Position numbers and translations under genes: made by a program. A stretch of 64,000 nt of DNA, taken from contig CAKPGU010000001.1 of NCBI GenBank assembly GCA_934155265.1, positions 93,252 through 157,251 of the forward strand, in the 5' to 3' direction. This DNA comes from an uncultured Clostridia bacterium (lineage in GTDB: Bacteria > Bacillota > Clostridia > TANB77 > CAG-508). Position 1 is the stretch's first letter. Every line of letters starts with the position of its first letter. Under the pieces are notes generated by a model. It searched no databases. It saw nothing but the letters and a program-made list of their open reading frames with translations, and was not told where the DNA came from. Positions 9,364 to 19,040 of this stretch are shown here, piece by piece.

Positions 9364-11071
9364 TTAACGGAAACCGCCGGCCACCTCCGCCGCCTCCGAA
9401 AGAATCTCCTCCTCCGCCTCCTGAAGAGTAACCACCTCCACCAGATGAGTAAGAGTCTGCTCTTGACTGTGCTGAAGATATTTCTTTATCAAAACTTGAA
9501 TTTATAAAACAAATATAATTATAAGATAAGAAACTTGATTTCTCAATTATTTCTGGATATGTATTTTTAAATTGTTTAGAAACTTTTTTTGCAATTCCTA
9601 CTAATTGTGCAAAAATCAAATATTCCTCAAATAATTGTACTTCAACAACTTCTCTTTCTTTTATGTAAGTATATTCATTTAAATATCTCTTTAAGCCTGC
9701 AATTTCAACTGCTTTATGTTTTAGTTCAGGCGTAACCATTAACTTTTTATTTATTACCATTCCATTTTTAACAATGTCTTTTATTTTAATTAATCCTTCA
9801 TCCATTAATTTTCTTTTTTCAATAGCAAATACTCTATCAAACCAAAAAGCTACGTCAGAATAATTTTTCTTACACCACTTCTTAAACTCTTTCCTTTCTA
9901 AATATCCATCTTTACTTGCTTTATCTAATAATCTATATAAGTCTCTATCTCTAGAGTCTTCGAATTTTGTCGAGTCTGTATCTTTTAATACAATAACTAT
10001 ATCTTCTTTCGATGTTTTCCCTTCTTCTATTCTAATCATACCATCTTTTAACCATTTTAAAATTATTGCGCCTACAATATTTGCTTTGTTTCGAATTATA
10101 TTGTACTGAAATCCTATATAATATGCTCTGTATATGTCTTTGTCACATGGTATGTCTTTAAAATATGCAACATTCTTTGGAATTCGTTTTTCTGCTAGAC
10201 TTAAATCTAATTTTTTATCATTATATGAAATATATTTACTTAACATCTTTTGTATTATAATAAAACCTACTATTAATATAACACTATCAAAAAATTCAGG
10301 AAGAGCATTAATTAAAAAGTATGAAAAAGATTTATTATATTTAACCGCATTCTCTTCTGCCATATCATAATAATGTTCAAAATCATTATCTAATCTATTC
10401 ATTGTATTAAATGTTCCTAATGGAAATTTAACTAAAATTGTCATATATTCATTTGTAGCTAAAGTTCCATCTGATTGCATTTCAATATATCCATCATATA
10501 CATATGCTGTTCCACCATAATTTCCATATCCCCATACATCTGTTGTATCTGCTATATCAAAATTTGTGTGAATTTTAATATATGCACTTCCTATTGAATT
10601 TGAAAATTCATATGGTATTAAAGTCCAATATATCATCTGTGCATCTGATGTTTCTGAAACAAAATTTGTAATTGTGTATTTTGCAGTATAAGTGTGTGAA
10701 CCATATTTGCTTATTCCCCAGCATAGTTCAACACCATTCGAAAGTTGATTTATTCCACTTTTATTTGCTTTACTTTCTAATGTCCCTGATGTATTCCAAT
10801 ATGATAATTGCTCATATTGTGTACTTCCATCCATTACTGTTAAATCTTTTATTACTGAATTTCCTAAATTATAATATGGATGATACACTTCTGTACCTTG
10901 CGTCACATTACATTTCCATACTTCTGTTACATTGGCATTTCCATTATCATCAACAAATATGTCCATAGATATGCTTTGTATTGAATTTGCTTCTACTTTG
11001 TTCCATATTGAAAACAATGCAAATGTAAATAAAAATACAAATAGTATCTTAATTGTCTTTTTCATAGACAT
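9364..11071 (-). CDS. DUF2207 membrane protein, copy 2, ending after a +1 shift at in-frame CGG
   Basis: Paralogue of copy 1 with the same order: signal peptide (KKTIKILFVFLFTFALFSIW), extracellular DUF2207 domain, one membrane helix (LINALPEFFDSVILIVGFIII), cytosolic region and Gly-rich tail. The first ~225 residues are almost identical to copy 1 even at DNA level, whereas the membrane and cytosolic parts have diverged. At the tail a CGG (9379-9377) follows GGT GGC; +1 gives GGT TTC CGT TAA (stop 9366-9364), while the zero frame continues to 9326 with a sequence unrelated to the tail of copy 1. Start: ATG 11071, or the ATG two codons later, which is better spaced from GGGGG. Only 53 bases separate it from copy 1, so they are likely co-transcribed. 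Confidence 0.7.
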
Positions 11072-11224
11072 CCCCCTTTTTTCGATTCAATTATCTCATA
11101 CACCTAAAAAAATATCAATACATTTTCATATTTATTGAATTTTCTCCATTTTTATGCGATAATATAAGCATTCGAAGGTTTTTATATTACAACTTATTTA
11201 TCACCTCTAGAAAGGAAGAAAAAA

Positions 11225-13618
11225 ATGAATAACAGTTTAAAGAAATTAGAATTTAATAAAATATTAGAAATCATATCAAATTATTGTAAAACATATATAG
11301 GAAAAAAACATGTATCAGTGTTACGACCTTCACAAGATAAAGAAGAAATTCAAAAAATGTTAGACGAAACTTCTCAAGGAGTAATATTAATTCAAAGAAA
11401 TAGTACTCCACCACTTGGAGAAATTGCTGACATAACAGTTTATTTAAAAACTTTAGATAGTTGTGGTACTCTTAGTATAAAAGCATTATTAGAAATTCAA
11501 AACATTTTACAAATGTCTGCAAATCTAAAAAAATACTTTGAAAAAGATTATCTCGAAACATCAGATTTTTCTGCAATTGAACAATATTTTCTTGATTTGT
11601 ATGTAAATCCAAGTATTGTAGCAACTTTTGCAAAATCAATTATAGATGAAGATACAATTGCAGATACCGCATCATCAAAATTACAAGACATTCGTAGAAG
11701 AGAACGTAAAATTGAGCAAGATATTCGTTCAAAACTTAATGGAATTTTACATTCATCTACATATTCAAAATATATGAGAGAAAACCTTGTAACTATTCGT
11801 AACGGTCGTTTTGTAATACCTGTAAAAGAAGAATATCGTGGTGCAGTTAAAGGGTTTGTTCATGATATGTCAAGTAGTGGTTCAACAGTATTTATAGAAC
11901 CAATTGCTGTATTTGACCTAAATAATGAACTTTCAAATCTGCATATTGAAGAAGAACTTGAAATTGAAAGAATTTTACAGAATTTAAGTGGATTATTATA
12001 TCCATACACAAAAGAAATTGAAAACAATGTTCAATTAATTGGAAAACTTGACTTTATTTTTGCAAAGGCTCATTATTCTTTGAATTTACATTGTACTACA
12101 CCTAAAATAAATAAGGAAAAATTTATTGACTTTAAAAATGCACGTCATCCTTTAATTGATTCAGCTAATGTTGTTCCAATTTCTGTAGAATTAGGCAAAG
12201 ACTTTTCAAGTCTAATTATAACAGGTCCAAATACAGGTGGAAAAACAGTCACTTTAAAAACAATAGGACTATTATCAGCCATGGCATGTAGTGGCTTAAA
12301 CATTCCTGCAGATGAACATTCTAGTTTTTATATATTTGACCATATATTTGCTGATATTGGTGATGAACAAAGTATAAGTGAATCATTAAGTACATTCTCA
12401 TCACACATGAGTAATATTGTAAAAATCACACAGACGGCCACATCTGACAGTCTTATACTTGTTGACGAATTAGGCTCTGGAACAGATCCACTTGAAGGTG
12501 CACATCTTGCAATAAGTATTTTACAATATTTCACTGAAATGAAATGTCTTACAGTTGCAACATCCCATTATCAAGAATTAAAAAAATATGCACTTGTAAC
12601 ACAAGGCTTCAAGAATGCTAGTGTAGAATTTGATATAGAAAACTTAAAACCAACATATCGTCTATTAATTGGTATACCTGGAAAAAGTAATGCATTTGCA
12701 ATAAGCAGAAAACTTGGATTAGACGAAAATATTATAGAACGAGCTTCTTCTATGATTGACAAAGAAACAGTAAATTTAGAAGATTTACTAAAAAACATCT
12801 ATGACAATAAATCAAAAATTGAAGATGAAAAAATTCGTACTTCTCTCGCTTTACAAGAAGCAGAAAAATTAAGAGATTCTTTAAAACATCAACATTCAAA
12901 CGTCTCAAATAAAGAAAAAGAATTAATTGCTAATGCTAAACAAGAAGCAAAACAAATTTTGCTTGATGCCAAAGAAACTGCAAATTCAATAATAAAAGAC
13001 ATGAATTCTGCACCATCTGCATCTAAAGCAAACAAACTTAGAAATTCATTAAATGAAAAAATTTCTTCTATCAATACAAATGTAGAAGATGTAGAATTAT
13101 CTAGCAATCTACTTCCTACAATTGCACGAGAAGATATTAAGCCTGGTTTAAATGTATATGTAAGTAATTTAAAGGCAAATGGTGTTATTGTTTCTAACAT
13201 ATCAAAAGATGACACTGTTCAAATTCAAATTGGTATAATGAAAATGAAAGTTGATATAAAAAATTTACAAGAAACAGATGACTCAAACTCATCTACATCT
13301 TCTGCCAAATCAGCAAAAAATAAATCTACAAATTATTCTTATGCTGGACGTTCATCATTAAAAGCACAAAATGTAAGTCCAGAAATTAATTTATTAGGTC
13401 TTACTGTTGATGAGGCAATTCCTATTGTAGATAAATATTTAGATGATTGCTATATTGCCAAGCTTTCTCCTATCCGCATTGTACATGGTAAAGGTACTGG
13501 TGCCTTACGCAATGGTATTCACCATTATCTTAAGTCTAACAAATTTGTTGATAGTTTTAGACTTGGTACTTTTGGTGAAGGAGAAATGGGTGTAACTATT
13601 GTTAATTTAAAATTGTAA
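11225..13618 (+). CDS. mutS2: MutS2 (ribosome-collision splitting/recombination-suppressing ATPase)
   Basis: 797 residues, full length. An N-terminal core and clamp region is followed by the ATPase: Walker A GPNTGGKTVTLKT (~residue 335), the Q-loop/ABC region SESLSTFSSHMSN and Walker B LVDELGSGTDPLEG. A coiled coil (residues ~520-600) and a KOW-like segment lead to the C-terminal Smr nuclease domain (INLLGLTVDEAIPIVD, VHGKGTGALRNGIH). In Bacillus the family acts on collided ribosomes and on recombination intermediates. It is not the mismatch-repair MutS (no N-terminal mismatch domain). AGAAAGGAAG precedes the ATG. None of its CGG trinucleotides is in frame. Confidence 0.96.
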   Translation: MNNSLKKLEFNKILEIISNYCKTYIGKKHVSVLRPSQDKEEIQKMLDETSQGVILIQRNSTPPLGEIADITVYLKTLDSCGTLSIKALLEIQNILQMSANLKKYFEKDYLETSDFSAIEQYFLDLYVNPSIVATFAKSIIDEDTIADTASSKLQDIRRRERKIEQDIRSKLNGILHSSTYSKYMRENLVTIRNGRFVIPVKEEYRGAVKGFVHDMSSSGSTVFIEPIAVFDLNNELSNLHIEEELEIERILQNLSGLLYPYTKEIENNVQLIGKLDFIFAKAHYSLNLHCTTPKINKEKFIDFKNARHPLIDSANVVPISVELGKDFSSLIITGPNTGGKTVTLKTIGLLSAMACSGLNIPADEHSSFYIFDHIFADIGDEQSISESLSTFSSHMSNIVKITQTATSDSLILVDELGSGTDPLEGAHLAISILQYFTEMKCLTVATSHYQELKKYALVTQGFKNASVEFDIENLKPTYRLLIGIPGKSNAFAISRKLGLDENIIERASSMIDKETVNLEDLLKNIYDNKSKIEDEKIRTSLALQEAEKLRDSLKHQHSNVSNKEKELIANAKQEAKQILLDAKETANSIIKDMNSAPSASKANKLRNSLNEKISSINTNVEDVELSSNLLPTIAREDIKPGLNVYVSNLKANGVIVSNISKDDTVQIQIGIMKMKVDIKNLQETDDSNSSTSSAKSAKNKSTNYSYAGRSSLKAQNVSPEINLLGLTVDEAIPIVDKYLDDCYIAKLSPIRIVHGKGTGALRNGIHHYLKSNKFVDSFRLGTFGEGEMGVTIVNLKL

Positions 13619-13623
13619 AAATT

Positions 13624-13665
13624 GGACCGGGTACATTTTTTTACGTAAAAAAATGTACCCGGTCC
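13624..13665. terminator. Perfect 42-bp hairpin built from a dispersed repeat
   Basis: GGACCGGGTACATTTTTTT on one arm and its exact complement on the other with a short ACGT centre. It sits between the convergent mutS2 and spoVT genes and can terminate both. The arm (GGACCGGGTACATTTTT) recurs twice upstream of clpB (49519 and 49569), so it is a repeat family rather than a one-off terminator. Confidence 0.75.
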
Positions 13666-13679
13666 CAAATTTAACATTT

Positions 13680-14234
13680 TTAAATTTCCATTTGACTTCC
13701 TAAGAAAGATGCAGCTGATTGAGCTACTTTTTTCTCGACTTCATTCATTTTTGTATTAGATTCTTTAGACAATAAAATTACAGTTCCTATTGTATCTCCA
13801 TTTGATATAATTGGATACACAACTTGTGCATTATATTTTCTTTCATTATTATCATTTTTTGTTATAGGAACGGCAACATCACTATTTTCTTTACTTGTAT
13901 ATATTTCTTTATCTTCCATTAATTGCTCTAACTCTTCACTTACATTTTGCTCTAAAAATTCTTTTTTTGGTCCTCCTGAAATTGCTATTACTGTATCTTT
14001 ATCTGTTATACAAGCTATATGTCCTGTAGTTCTTGATAGTGTTTCTGCATATCCTGTTGCAAATTCTGATAGTTCACCAATTGGAGAATACTTTTTCAAA
14101 ATTACTTGTCCCTCTCTATCTGTAAATATTTCTAAAGGTTCTCCCTCTTTTATACGTAATGTTTTTCTTATTTCTTTTGGAATTACAACTCTACCTAAAT
14201 CATCTATTCTTCTTACAACTCCTGTTGCTTTCAT
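13680..14234 (-). CDS. spoVT: Stage V sporulation regulator SpoVT
   Basis: 184 residues. Residues 1-50 are an AbrB/SpoVT swapped-hairpin DNA-binding domain (MKATGVVRRIDDLGRVVIPK, EIRKTLRIKEGEPLEIFTDR) and residues ~60-184 a GAF-like domain (TGHIACITDKDTVIAISGG; VVYPIISNGDTIGTVILLS). The two-domain length separates SpoVT from the ~90-residue AbrB. It regulates forespore genes late in sporulation, so the organism probably belongs to an endospore-forming lineage. The start is ATG 14234, where the domain begins, seven bases after GGAGG; upstream in-frame codons to 14300 are not family-like. Confidence 0.93.
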   Translation of the reverse strand: MKATGVVRRIDDLGRVVIPKEIRKTLRIKEGEPLEIFTDREGQVILKKYSPIGELSEFATGYAETLSRTTGHIACITDKDTVIAISGGPKKEFLEQNVSEELEQLMEDKEIYTSKENSDVAVPITKNDNNERKYNAQVVYPIISNGDTIGTVILLSKESNTKMNEVEKKVAQSAASFLGSQMEI

Positions 14235-14340
14235 ATTCTTCCTCCTTTTTGTTTTTCTAAGTATATTCTTATTATGACAAAAAAGGAAAAAAATATACAT
14301 ATTTGTCGTACAACATTTTTAAAAATTTATGTTAATTTTC

Positions 14341-14369
14341 TTGAAAAAAATTTTTTTATAGTTTATAAT
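14341..14369 (+). promoter_or_regulatory. Sigma-A promoter of the tmRNA gene
   Basis: TTGAAA (14341-14346), 17-base spacer, TATAAT (14364-14369). Transcription would begin about ten bases later, near the mature 5' end of tmRNA at 14382. Confidence 0.8.
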
Positions 14370-14381
14370 AGATTTGTATAT

Positions 14382-14733
14382 GGGGATGTAATGGTTTCGA
14401 CATTACATTGGAAACATGAATAGCGAGTAGTGGATTCTCGTTTGCCACTTTAAAAAACGGGAAATTAAATATAAACGCTGATAATACAGAATTAGCATTT
14501 GCTGCCTAATTGCAGCATCGCCAGTTAAGATATCCCCACATATTTTAATATGGTGTCATTATAGTGGGAAACAAAACTGCTTTTTCTACGAAAGCAATGG
14601 GTATTTAGTAGATATATTTAATAATTGTTTGTTTGTTAATGATTGTTGAATGAATTTTAATAACAAACTGCACTCGGAGAAGTTTGTGTGGATGGTGTAG
14701 TGGACAGGGGTTCGACTCCCCTCATCTCCACCA
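14382..14733 (+). ncRNA. ssrA: tmRNA (ssrA)
   Basis: The 5' end GGGGATGTAATGGTTTCGAC and the 3' end with T-loop GGTTCGACTCC and CATCTCC-A-CCA form the tRNA-like acceptor stem; CCA is encoded. The resume frame gives GCT GAT AAT ACA GAA, then TTA GCA TTT GCT GCC TAA, a tag ending ADNTELAFAA, the Ala-Ala end recognised by ClpXP. One-piece tmRNA of 352 bases that rescues stalled ribosomes with SmpB. Given the apparent lack of normal CGG decoding in host genes, ribosome rescue may matter here more than usual (inference). Confidence 0.95.
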
Positions 14734-14768
14734 AGAATTAAATCGTCTAACTCGACGAAAAACGAAGA

Positions 14769-14794
14769 AATCAACTGTAAAAGGTTGATTTTTT
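14769..14794 (+). terminator. Terminator of tmRNA
   Basis: Stem AATCAAC/GTTGATT with an eight-base loop followed by a T-run, 35 bases after the CCA end. Confidence 0.8.
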
Positions 14795-14873
14795 AATACT
14801 TTTATTGCAAAGGAAATAATGGTATTATATAATTAATATCGTAAAGAAGAAAAAAACGAAAGGAATATAAACT

Positions 14874-15821
14874 ATGAAAAAGCCAATATTAGCACTCGTT
14901 ATTTGTACAATTACTTACATTATATTTAGATTCATACCATTATTTAATAAAACTAATAATATATTACTTTTATTATCATTAATTTCTAGTAGTCTTTTTA
15001 TGACAATGTTAATAGGATTTATGGTAATATCTACTTTACCTATTATAATTTTGAGAAAAAGTGATGAAGTTAACTTAACTTCAAAGCATATTCCTATAAT
15101 AGTGTTAATTATTTTTATTATATTTGTTTTTAATTTAAACTATACTTCCATATATGAAAAATATACGATAAATAGTAAAAAAATATATGGTATAGAAATG
15201 ACTTTTAGAGCATTAGGAGATATTGTTAGTAATAAAACAATAGAAATAAAAACTAATAATTGGAAAATAATACATGACCAAAGATTCAAATATAAAAGAT
15301 CTGGAAATCTATATGATCATTATCTTGAAATTAATGAAGGTGAATACATAATACCTATTGGAAATCCAACTCAAGTAAGCTCTTTATTATATCAAAGTTC
15401 ATATGGCGGAAAAAGTAATAACACAATTACAGTATGCAAGAACAGTAAGATTATAAAAAAAATTAATGGAGTGGATTTATCTGCAAAAGATAATGAACTA
15501 TATGAGTTTGTAAATAATAAACAGTATAAAATAGAGATAGTGTTACAATCGGATAACAAAATTACTTATCAAACACTTGGATGTACTGTAGATGAATTTA
15601 TACGTAATGAAAATGTTTATTTAAACATTTTCGATAAAAATGATAAGTTCGTATTTGTAAAAAAAATAAAAGTAGGTACAGATGAATTACCTGTATTTTC
15701 AGCTGATGGAAAATATTCCGCATATATATGCCCTTCTATTATGAGTTATAAAAAAATCAGTAATAGCATTGTATACGAAATAAAAAATGGAAAAATATAT
15801 AAAGCTGAGCAACAAAATTAA
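14874..15821 (+). CDS. Unknown membrane-anchored protein
   Basis: 315 residues. Three hydrophobic helices occupy residues ~5-22, ~29-62 and ~72-92; the remaining ~220 residues are hydrophilic and probably extracytoplasmic, with beta-strand-like stretches (NTITVCKNSKIIKKINGVDL, YKIEIVLQSDNKITYQTL). I do not recognise a family. It is a single gene bounded by the tmRNA terminator and its own terminator, preceded by GAAAGGAATATAAACT before the ATG. Base and codon use match the AT-rich host genes. Confidence 0.75.
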   Translation: MKKPILALVICTITYIIFRFIPLFNKTNNILLLLSLISSSLFMTMLIGFMVISTLPIIILRKSDEVNLTSKHIPIIVLIIFIIFVFNLNYTSIYEKYTINSKKIYGIEMTFRALGDIVSNKTIEIKTNNWKIIHDQRFKYKRSGNLYDHYLEINEGEYIIPIGNPTQVSSLLYQSSYGGKSNNTITVCKNSKIIKKINGVDLSAKDNELYEFVNNKQYKIEIVLQSDNKITYQTLGCTVDEFIRNENVYLNIFDKNDKFVFVKKIKVGTDELPVFSADGKYSAYICPSIMSYKKISNSIVYEIKNGKIYKAEQQN

Positions 15822-15867
15822 AATTCTAAATTAAAATATTAAATCATCACACCAGAAAAAAACGATT

Positions 15868-15896
15868 AATTGACCGTAAAAGGTCAATTTTTTTCG
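15868..15896 (+). terminator. Rho-independent terminator
   Basis: AATTGACC / GGTCAATT stem with a GTAAAA loop followed by TTTTTTT, 47 bases after the stop of the preceding membrane-protein gene. It closely resembles the tmRNA terminator in design. Confidence 0.8.
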
Positions 15897-16046
15897 TGCT
15901 TAAATATTAAATTTTTAGGAAATTTTAGAAGGACAAAAATTAGTTATTTTTGAATTCATTCATATCACATTTTTATTTTTGGCACATAATATTACAATTA
16001 TTATTATGTCGTTTTTACATATTATCTATATTTTTATTATGTAAAA

Positions 16047-16974
16047 ATGGCTAGAAATGAAGTTTTTATGGACGATTTTGTTTTTAGTTCTAATTTATTA
16101 TATGAGAATTTGAATATTCTTAAACAAGCCTATCCTTTTGTGCAAATTGGATCTGCTGGTAAAAGTATTATGGGAAAAAATATTTCTTATGTTAAAGTTG
16201 GGCGAGGTCCAAAAGAAGTTTTCTATTCAGCAAGCTATCATGCTAATGAATGGATTACTTCTATTGTACTTTTGGAATTTTTACATGAATATTGTAGTGC
16301 AATTCAAAATAATACTACTATTTTTGGATTTCCTGCACAAAGATTATTTGAAACAGTTTCTATTTATGTTATGCCTATGGTTAATCCTGATGGCATTGAC
16401 TTGGTTACTGGTGCACTTCCAAGAACATCTCCATCATACAAACAGGCTGAAAAAATTGCTTATGGATTTGCTACAATTCCTTTTCCAGATGGATGGAAAG
16501 CCAATATTCGTGGTGTTGACTTAAATTTGCAGTTTCCTGCAGAATGGGAAAAAGCCCGTGCCATAAAATATGAACAAGGATTCACCCGGTCCTGCACTGC
16601 ATGATTTTGTTGGATATAGTCCACTTACTGAACCTGAAGCTTTAGCTGTATATAACTTTACATTACAACATAATTTTAGACTTATTTTAGCTTATCATTC
16701 ACAAGGTGAAGTAATTTACTGGCAATTTCAAAATTATAATCCTCCAAATTCTTTATTTATTGGAAGACAATTTTCAAATGTTAGTGGATATTCTCTTGAA
16801 CCTACTCCTTATAATTCTAGTTTTGCAGGTTATAAAGATTGGTTTATTCAAAATTATAACAGACCAGGATATACAATTGAAGTTGGTTTAGGTACTAATC
16901 CTCTTCCTATGACTCAATTTAGAAAAATTTATGAAGATAATTTAGGAATATTAGTTCTAGGTGCTATTTTATAA
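16047..16974 (+). CDS. M14 zinc peptidase (gamma-D-glutamyl-diamino acid endopeptidase I-like), copy A, +1 shift at CGG
   Basis: Carboxypeptidase-fold enzyme expected to cut the gamma-D-Glu to diamino-acid bond of peptidoglycan peptides. The zinc ligands are in the first part: SASYHANEW (HxxE) and a later His; IYVMPMVNPDGIDLV and RGVDLNLQFP follow, then AYHSQGEVIYW and the catalytic Glu in PGYTIEVGLGTNP. After GGA TTC ACC comes CGG (16587-16589); the zero frame stops five codons later, but taking CGGT as one codon continues PALHDFVGY and on to 16974, total 308 residues, colinear with copy B. Both copies have the same shift and conserve the downstream protein. No LysM domain or signal peptide and no clear Shine-Dalgarno. 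Confidence 0.75.
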
Positions 16975-17112
16975 ACATACAAAAAATTATTTATAAATTT
17001 CATGTCGTTATCCTGGAAATTACCCCAAAAAGCACTTATGTATTGTCATTTTTCGACTCTTATGATAATATAAAACATAATTATAATATACGAAAAATAG
17101 GAGAAAAAATAT

Positions 17113-17976
17113 ATGTGGTTATATTGGTGCTTATTATCAACAATTATTAGTGGTTTTACCTCAATAGCATTAAAGAAATGTTCAAATAATGATTCAAAAC
17201 AAATTGCAATAGCAGGACTATTATTATATCATTTGCTTATGATTATAGTTAGTTTAATTGCTTACCCTCAATTTTTAACACAATTAAATATTATTGATTT
17301 TGTAAAAATGTTACCCGGAATTTTACTACAATCAGCAGGATTTTATTGTGCTATTGCTTCTGTAAAATATGGAAAAATTTCAATAACATCATCCATAAAA
17401 AGAGCTAGAGTTGTTATAACATTTTTGTTAGGAATTATTATATTAAAAGAAAATTGTACAATATTACAATTAATATTTTCTATTATATTAATAATTCTTT
17501 CAATAATTATAGCCAAGAGTGAAAACAATGAGAGCATTAATAAAAGCTCAGAAAGAAAAGCGGTTTTATATTCTTGGGGTTTTGTATTTTTTAACGGTAC
17601 ATCTAGCTTTTTAAATAAAATATATGTTGCGAATTATCAAAACCCTTTATATGTTGTTTTCACTTTTGCAATAGCAACTGTTATAGGAGTATTAATATAT
17701 TGTTTGCTAACTAAACAATGGAATTATATAGATATACGAAAGATAAATAACAAAAAATATTTTATATTACAGTCTTTATTGGATGTATCATCATCTATAT
17801 TTAATAGATTCTCTTTGTTAGATGGAAATGTTTCAATAACTTCTGTAATAAATTCTAGTTCTATTGTAATTACTCTTATAGCTGCTAGATTTATTTTAAA
17901 AGAAAAATTAAGTTGGCAAAAATATATTATGATATTTGGAATAACTATATGCGTGTTTATTTTAGCTATATTATAA
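17113..17976 (+). CDS. EamA/DMT-superfamily transporter
   Basis: 287 residues with ten hydrophobic helices arranged as two five-helix EamA repeats, for example WLYWCLLSTIISGFTSIALK at the start and IMIFGITICVFILAIL at the end, each repeat ending in a short helix pair as in drug/metabolite transporters. Substrate unknown. AGGAG lies ten bases before the ATG. Stands alone and converges with the GNAT gene. Confidence 0.82.
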   Translation: MWLYWCLLSTIISGFTSIALKKCSNNDSKQIAIAGLLLYHLLMIIVSLIAYPQFLTQLNIIDFVKMLPGILLQSAGFYCAIASVKYGKISITSSIKRARVVITFLLGIIILKENCTILQLIFSIILIILSIIIAKSENNESINKSSERKAVLYSWGFVFFNGTSSFLNKIYVANYQNPLYVVFTFAIATVIGVLIYCLLTKQWNYIDIRKINNKKYFILQSLLDVSSSIFNRFSLLDGNVSITSVINSSSIVITLIAARFILKEKLSWQKYIMIFGITICVFILAIL

Positions 17977-18005
17977 AATTTGCCCATTCTTTAAATTTTA
18001 TAATT

Positions 18006-18455
18006 CTATAAGAGTTCTTTTATAAAAGCATTTTCTGCATTCATATCATACCCCAATCTTTTATAAAATGCGTGTGCTCCTACATTATCACTTTTAGATG
18101 TAAAATAAATTAATTCACAATTATTTTCCCTAGCAATTTCTTCTATTTTCTCGAATAGCTTAGTTCCAATTCCCCTATGCCTATAATCTGGATGAGTTCC
18201 AACCCACCATAAAGTCATAAAAGGATTTTTTCCATCAAACAAATTATATGCCATAGTTACAGATGTGTATCCAACAATTTTTCCTTCCGATTTCGCTACT
18301 AAAAATCTATACATATTTTTATTTTTATATAATTTTAAATATAAATCTTTTACATCATCTAAACCATATTCTTCATTAAATATAATCTTATTAAGGTTGT
18401 AACATTCTTCAATATCCTCATACTTTAAATCTTCAATAATTATTTCCAAAATCAA
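18006..18455 (-). CDS. GNAT-family N-acetyltransferase
   Basis: 149 residues. The acetyl-CoA binding motif is WWVGTHPDYRHRGIGTKLFE (R-x-x-G-x-G/A) around residues 90-108, and SDNVGAHAFYKRLGYD near the C-terminus is the usual GNAT motif B. Substrate unknown. The start is uncertain: no ATG fits; TTG 18455 or the TTG two codons later, which is better spaced from GAGGG, are candidates. Confidence 0.85.
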   Translation of the reverse strand: MILEIIIEDLKYEDIEECYNLNKIIFNEEYGLDDVKDLYLKLYKNKNMYRFLVAKSEGKIVGYTSVTMAYNLFDGKNPFMTLWWVGTHPDYRHRGIGTKLFEKIEEIARENNCELIYFTSKSDNVGAHAFYKRLGYDMNAENAFIKELL

Positions 18456-18515
18456 TCCCTCATTTCAACAAATTATTTATCTTTTTTGAATTTTCATTAC
18501 CATTTATAACACATC

Positions 18516-19040
18516 TTATAGTTCATACTTCTTTATTTCACAGTTTTTTAGTCCTCTATTTAAAAATTTACCATCTTTTATTCCTTCAAAGTATCCATTA
18601 AATGCTTTTGATACTCCACTATGAGCAACTATCAAAACATTTTCATAATCCTTTGTTTTTAATTCATCTAAAAAATTATATACTCTATCAAAAAATGATT
18701 TTATATTTTCTGAAGTTCCATATTTTATTGTAGTGTTGTAGTTCCAATACTCTTCTCTGTTTGTTACAGCTAAAGGTTGTCCACTTAAATCTCCGCATCC
18801 TCTTTCTTTAATTCTTTCATCATATATAATCTTTTGATTGTTTACATTTATTATATCTGTAGTGTGTTTCGCTCTTTTAAGTGGTGAACATATAATTACA
18901 TCAAATTTAATACTGTCTATTTGTTTTCTTAAATTTTCAGCTTGTTGCACTCCCAAAATAGTTAAATCTTCATCATTACTATTGTATTGTCCTAAAGCAT
19001 TGTGAGGAACTTGTCCATGTCTTACTATATACACATTCAT
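18516..19040 (-). CDS. Histidine phosphatase family protein
   Basis: 174 residues of the phosphoglycerate-mutase-like superfamily. The catalytic His is in YIVRHGQVPHN (residues 4-14), with SPLKRAKHT providing the phosphate-pocket Arg, a Glu-containing segment IKERGCGDLSGQP, and the second His in VLIVAHSGVSKAF. Substrate not evident. Its ATG overlaps the MFS stop (ATGA), so the two are co-transcribed and translationally coupled. Confidence 0.88.
   Translation of the reverse strand: MNVYIVRHGQVPHNALGQYNSNDEDLTILGVQQAENLRKQIDSIKFDVIICSPLKRAKHTTDIINVNNQKIIYDERIKERGCGDLSGQPLAVTNREEYWNYNTTIKYGTSENIKSFFDRVYNFLDELKTKDYENVLIVAHSGVSKAFNGYFEGIKDGKFLNRGLKNCEIKKYEL

Noticed and set aside
9177..9431. Plus-strand ORF with a proline-rich end
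   Set aside because: It is the antisense shadow of the DUF2207 signal peptide and glycine tail (Gly codons read as Pro on the other strand).
14586..14774. Minus-strand 62-codon ORF
   Set aside because: It lies antisense to the tmRNA 3' half and has no protein-like sequence or ribosome-binding site.
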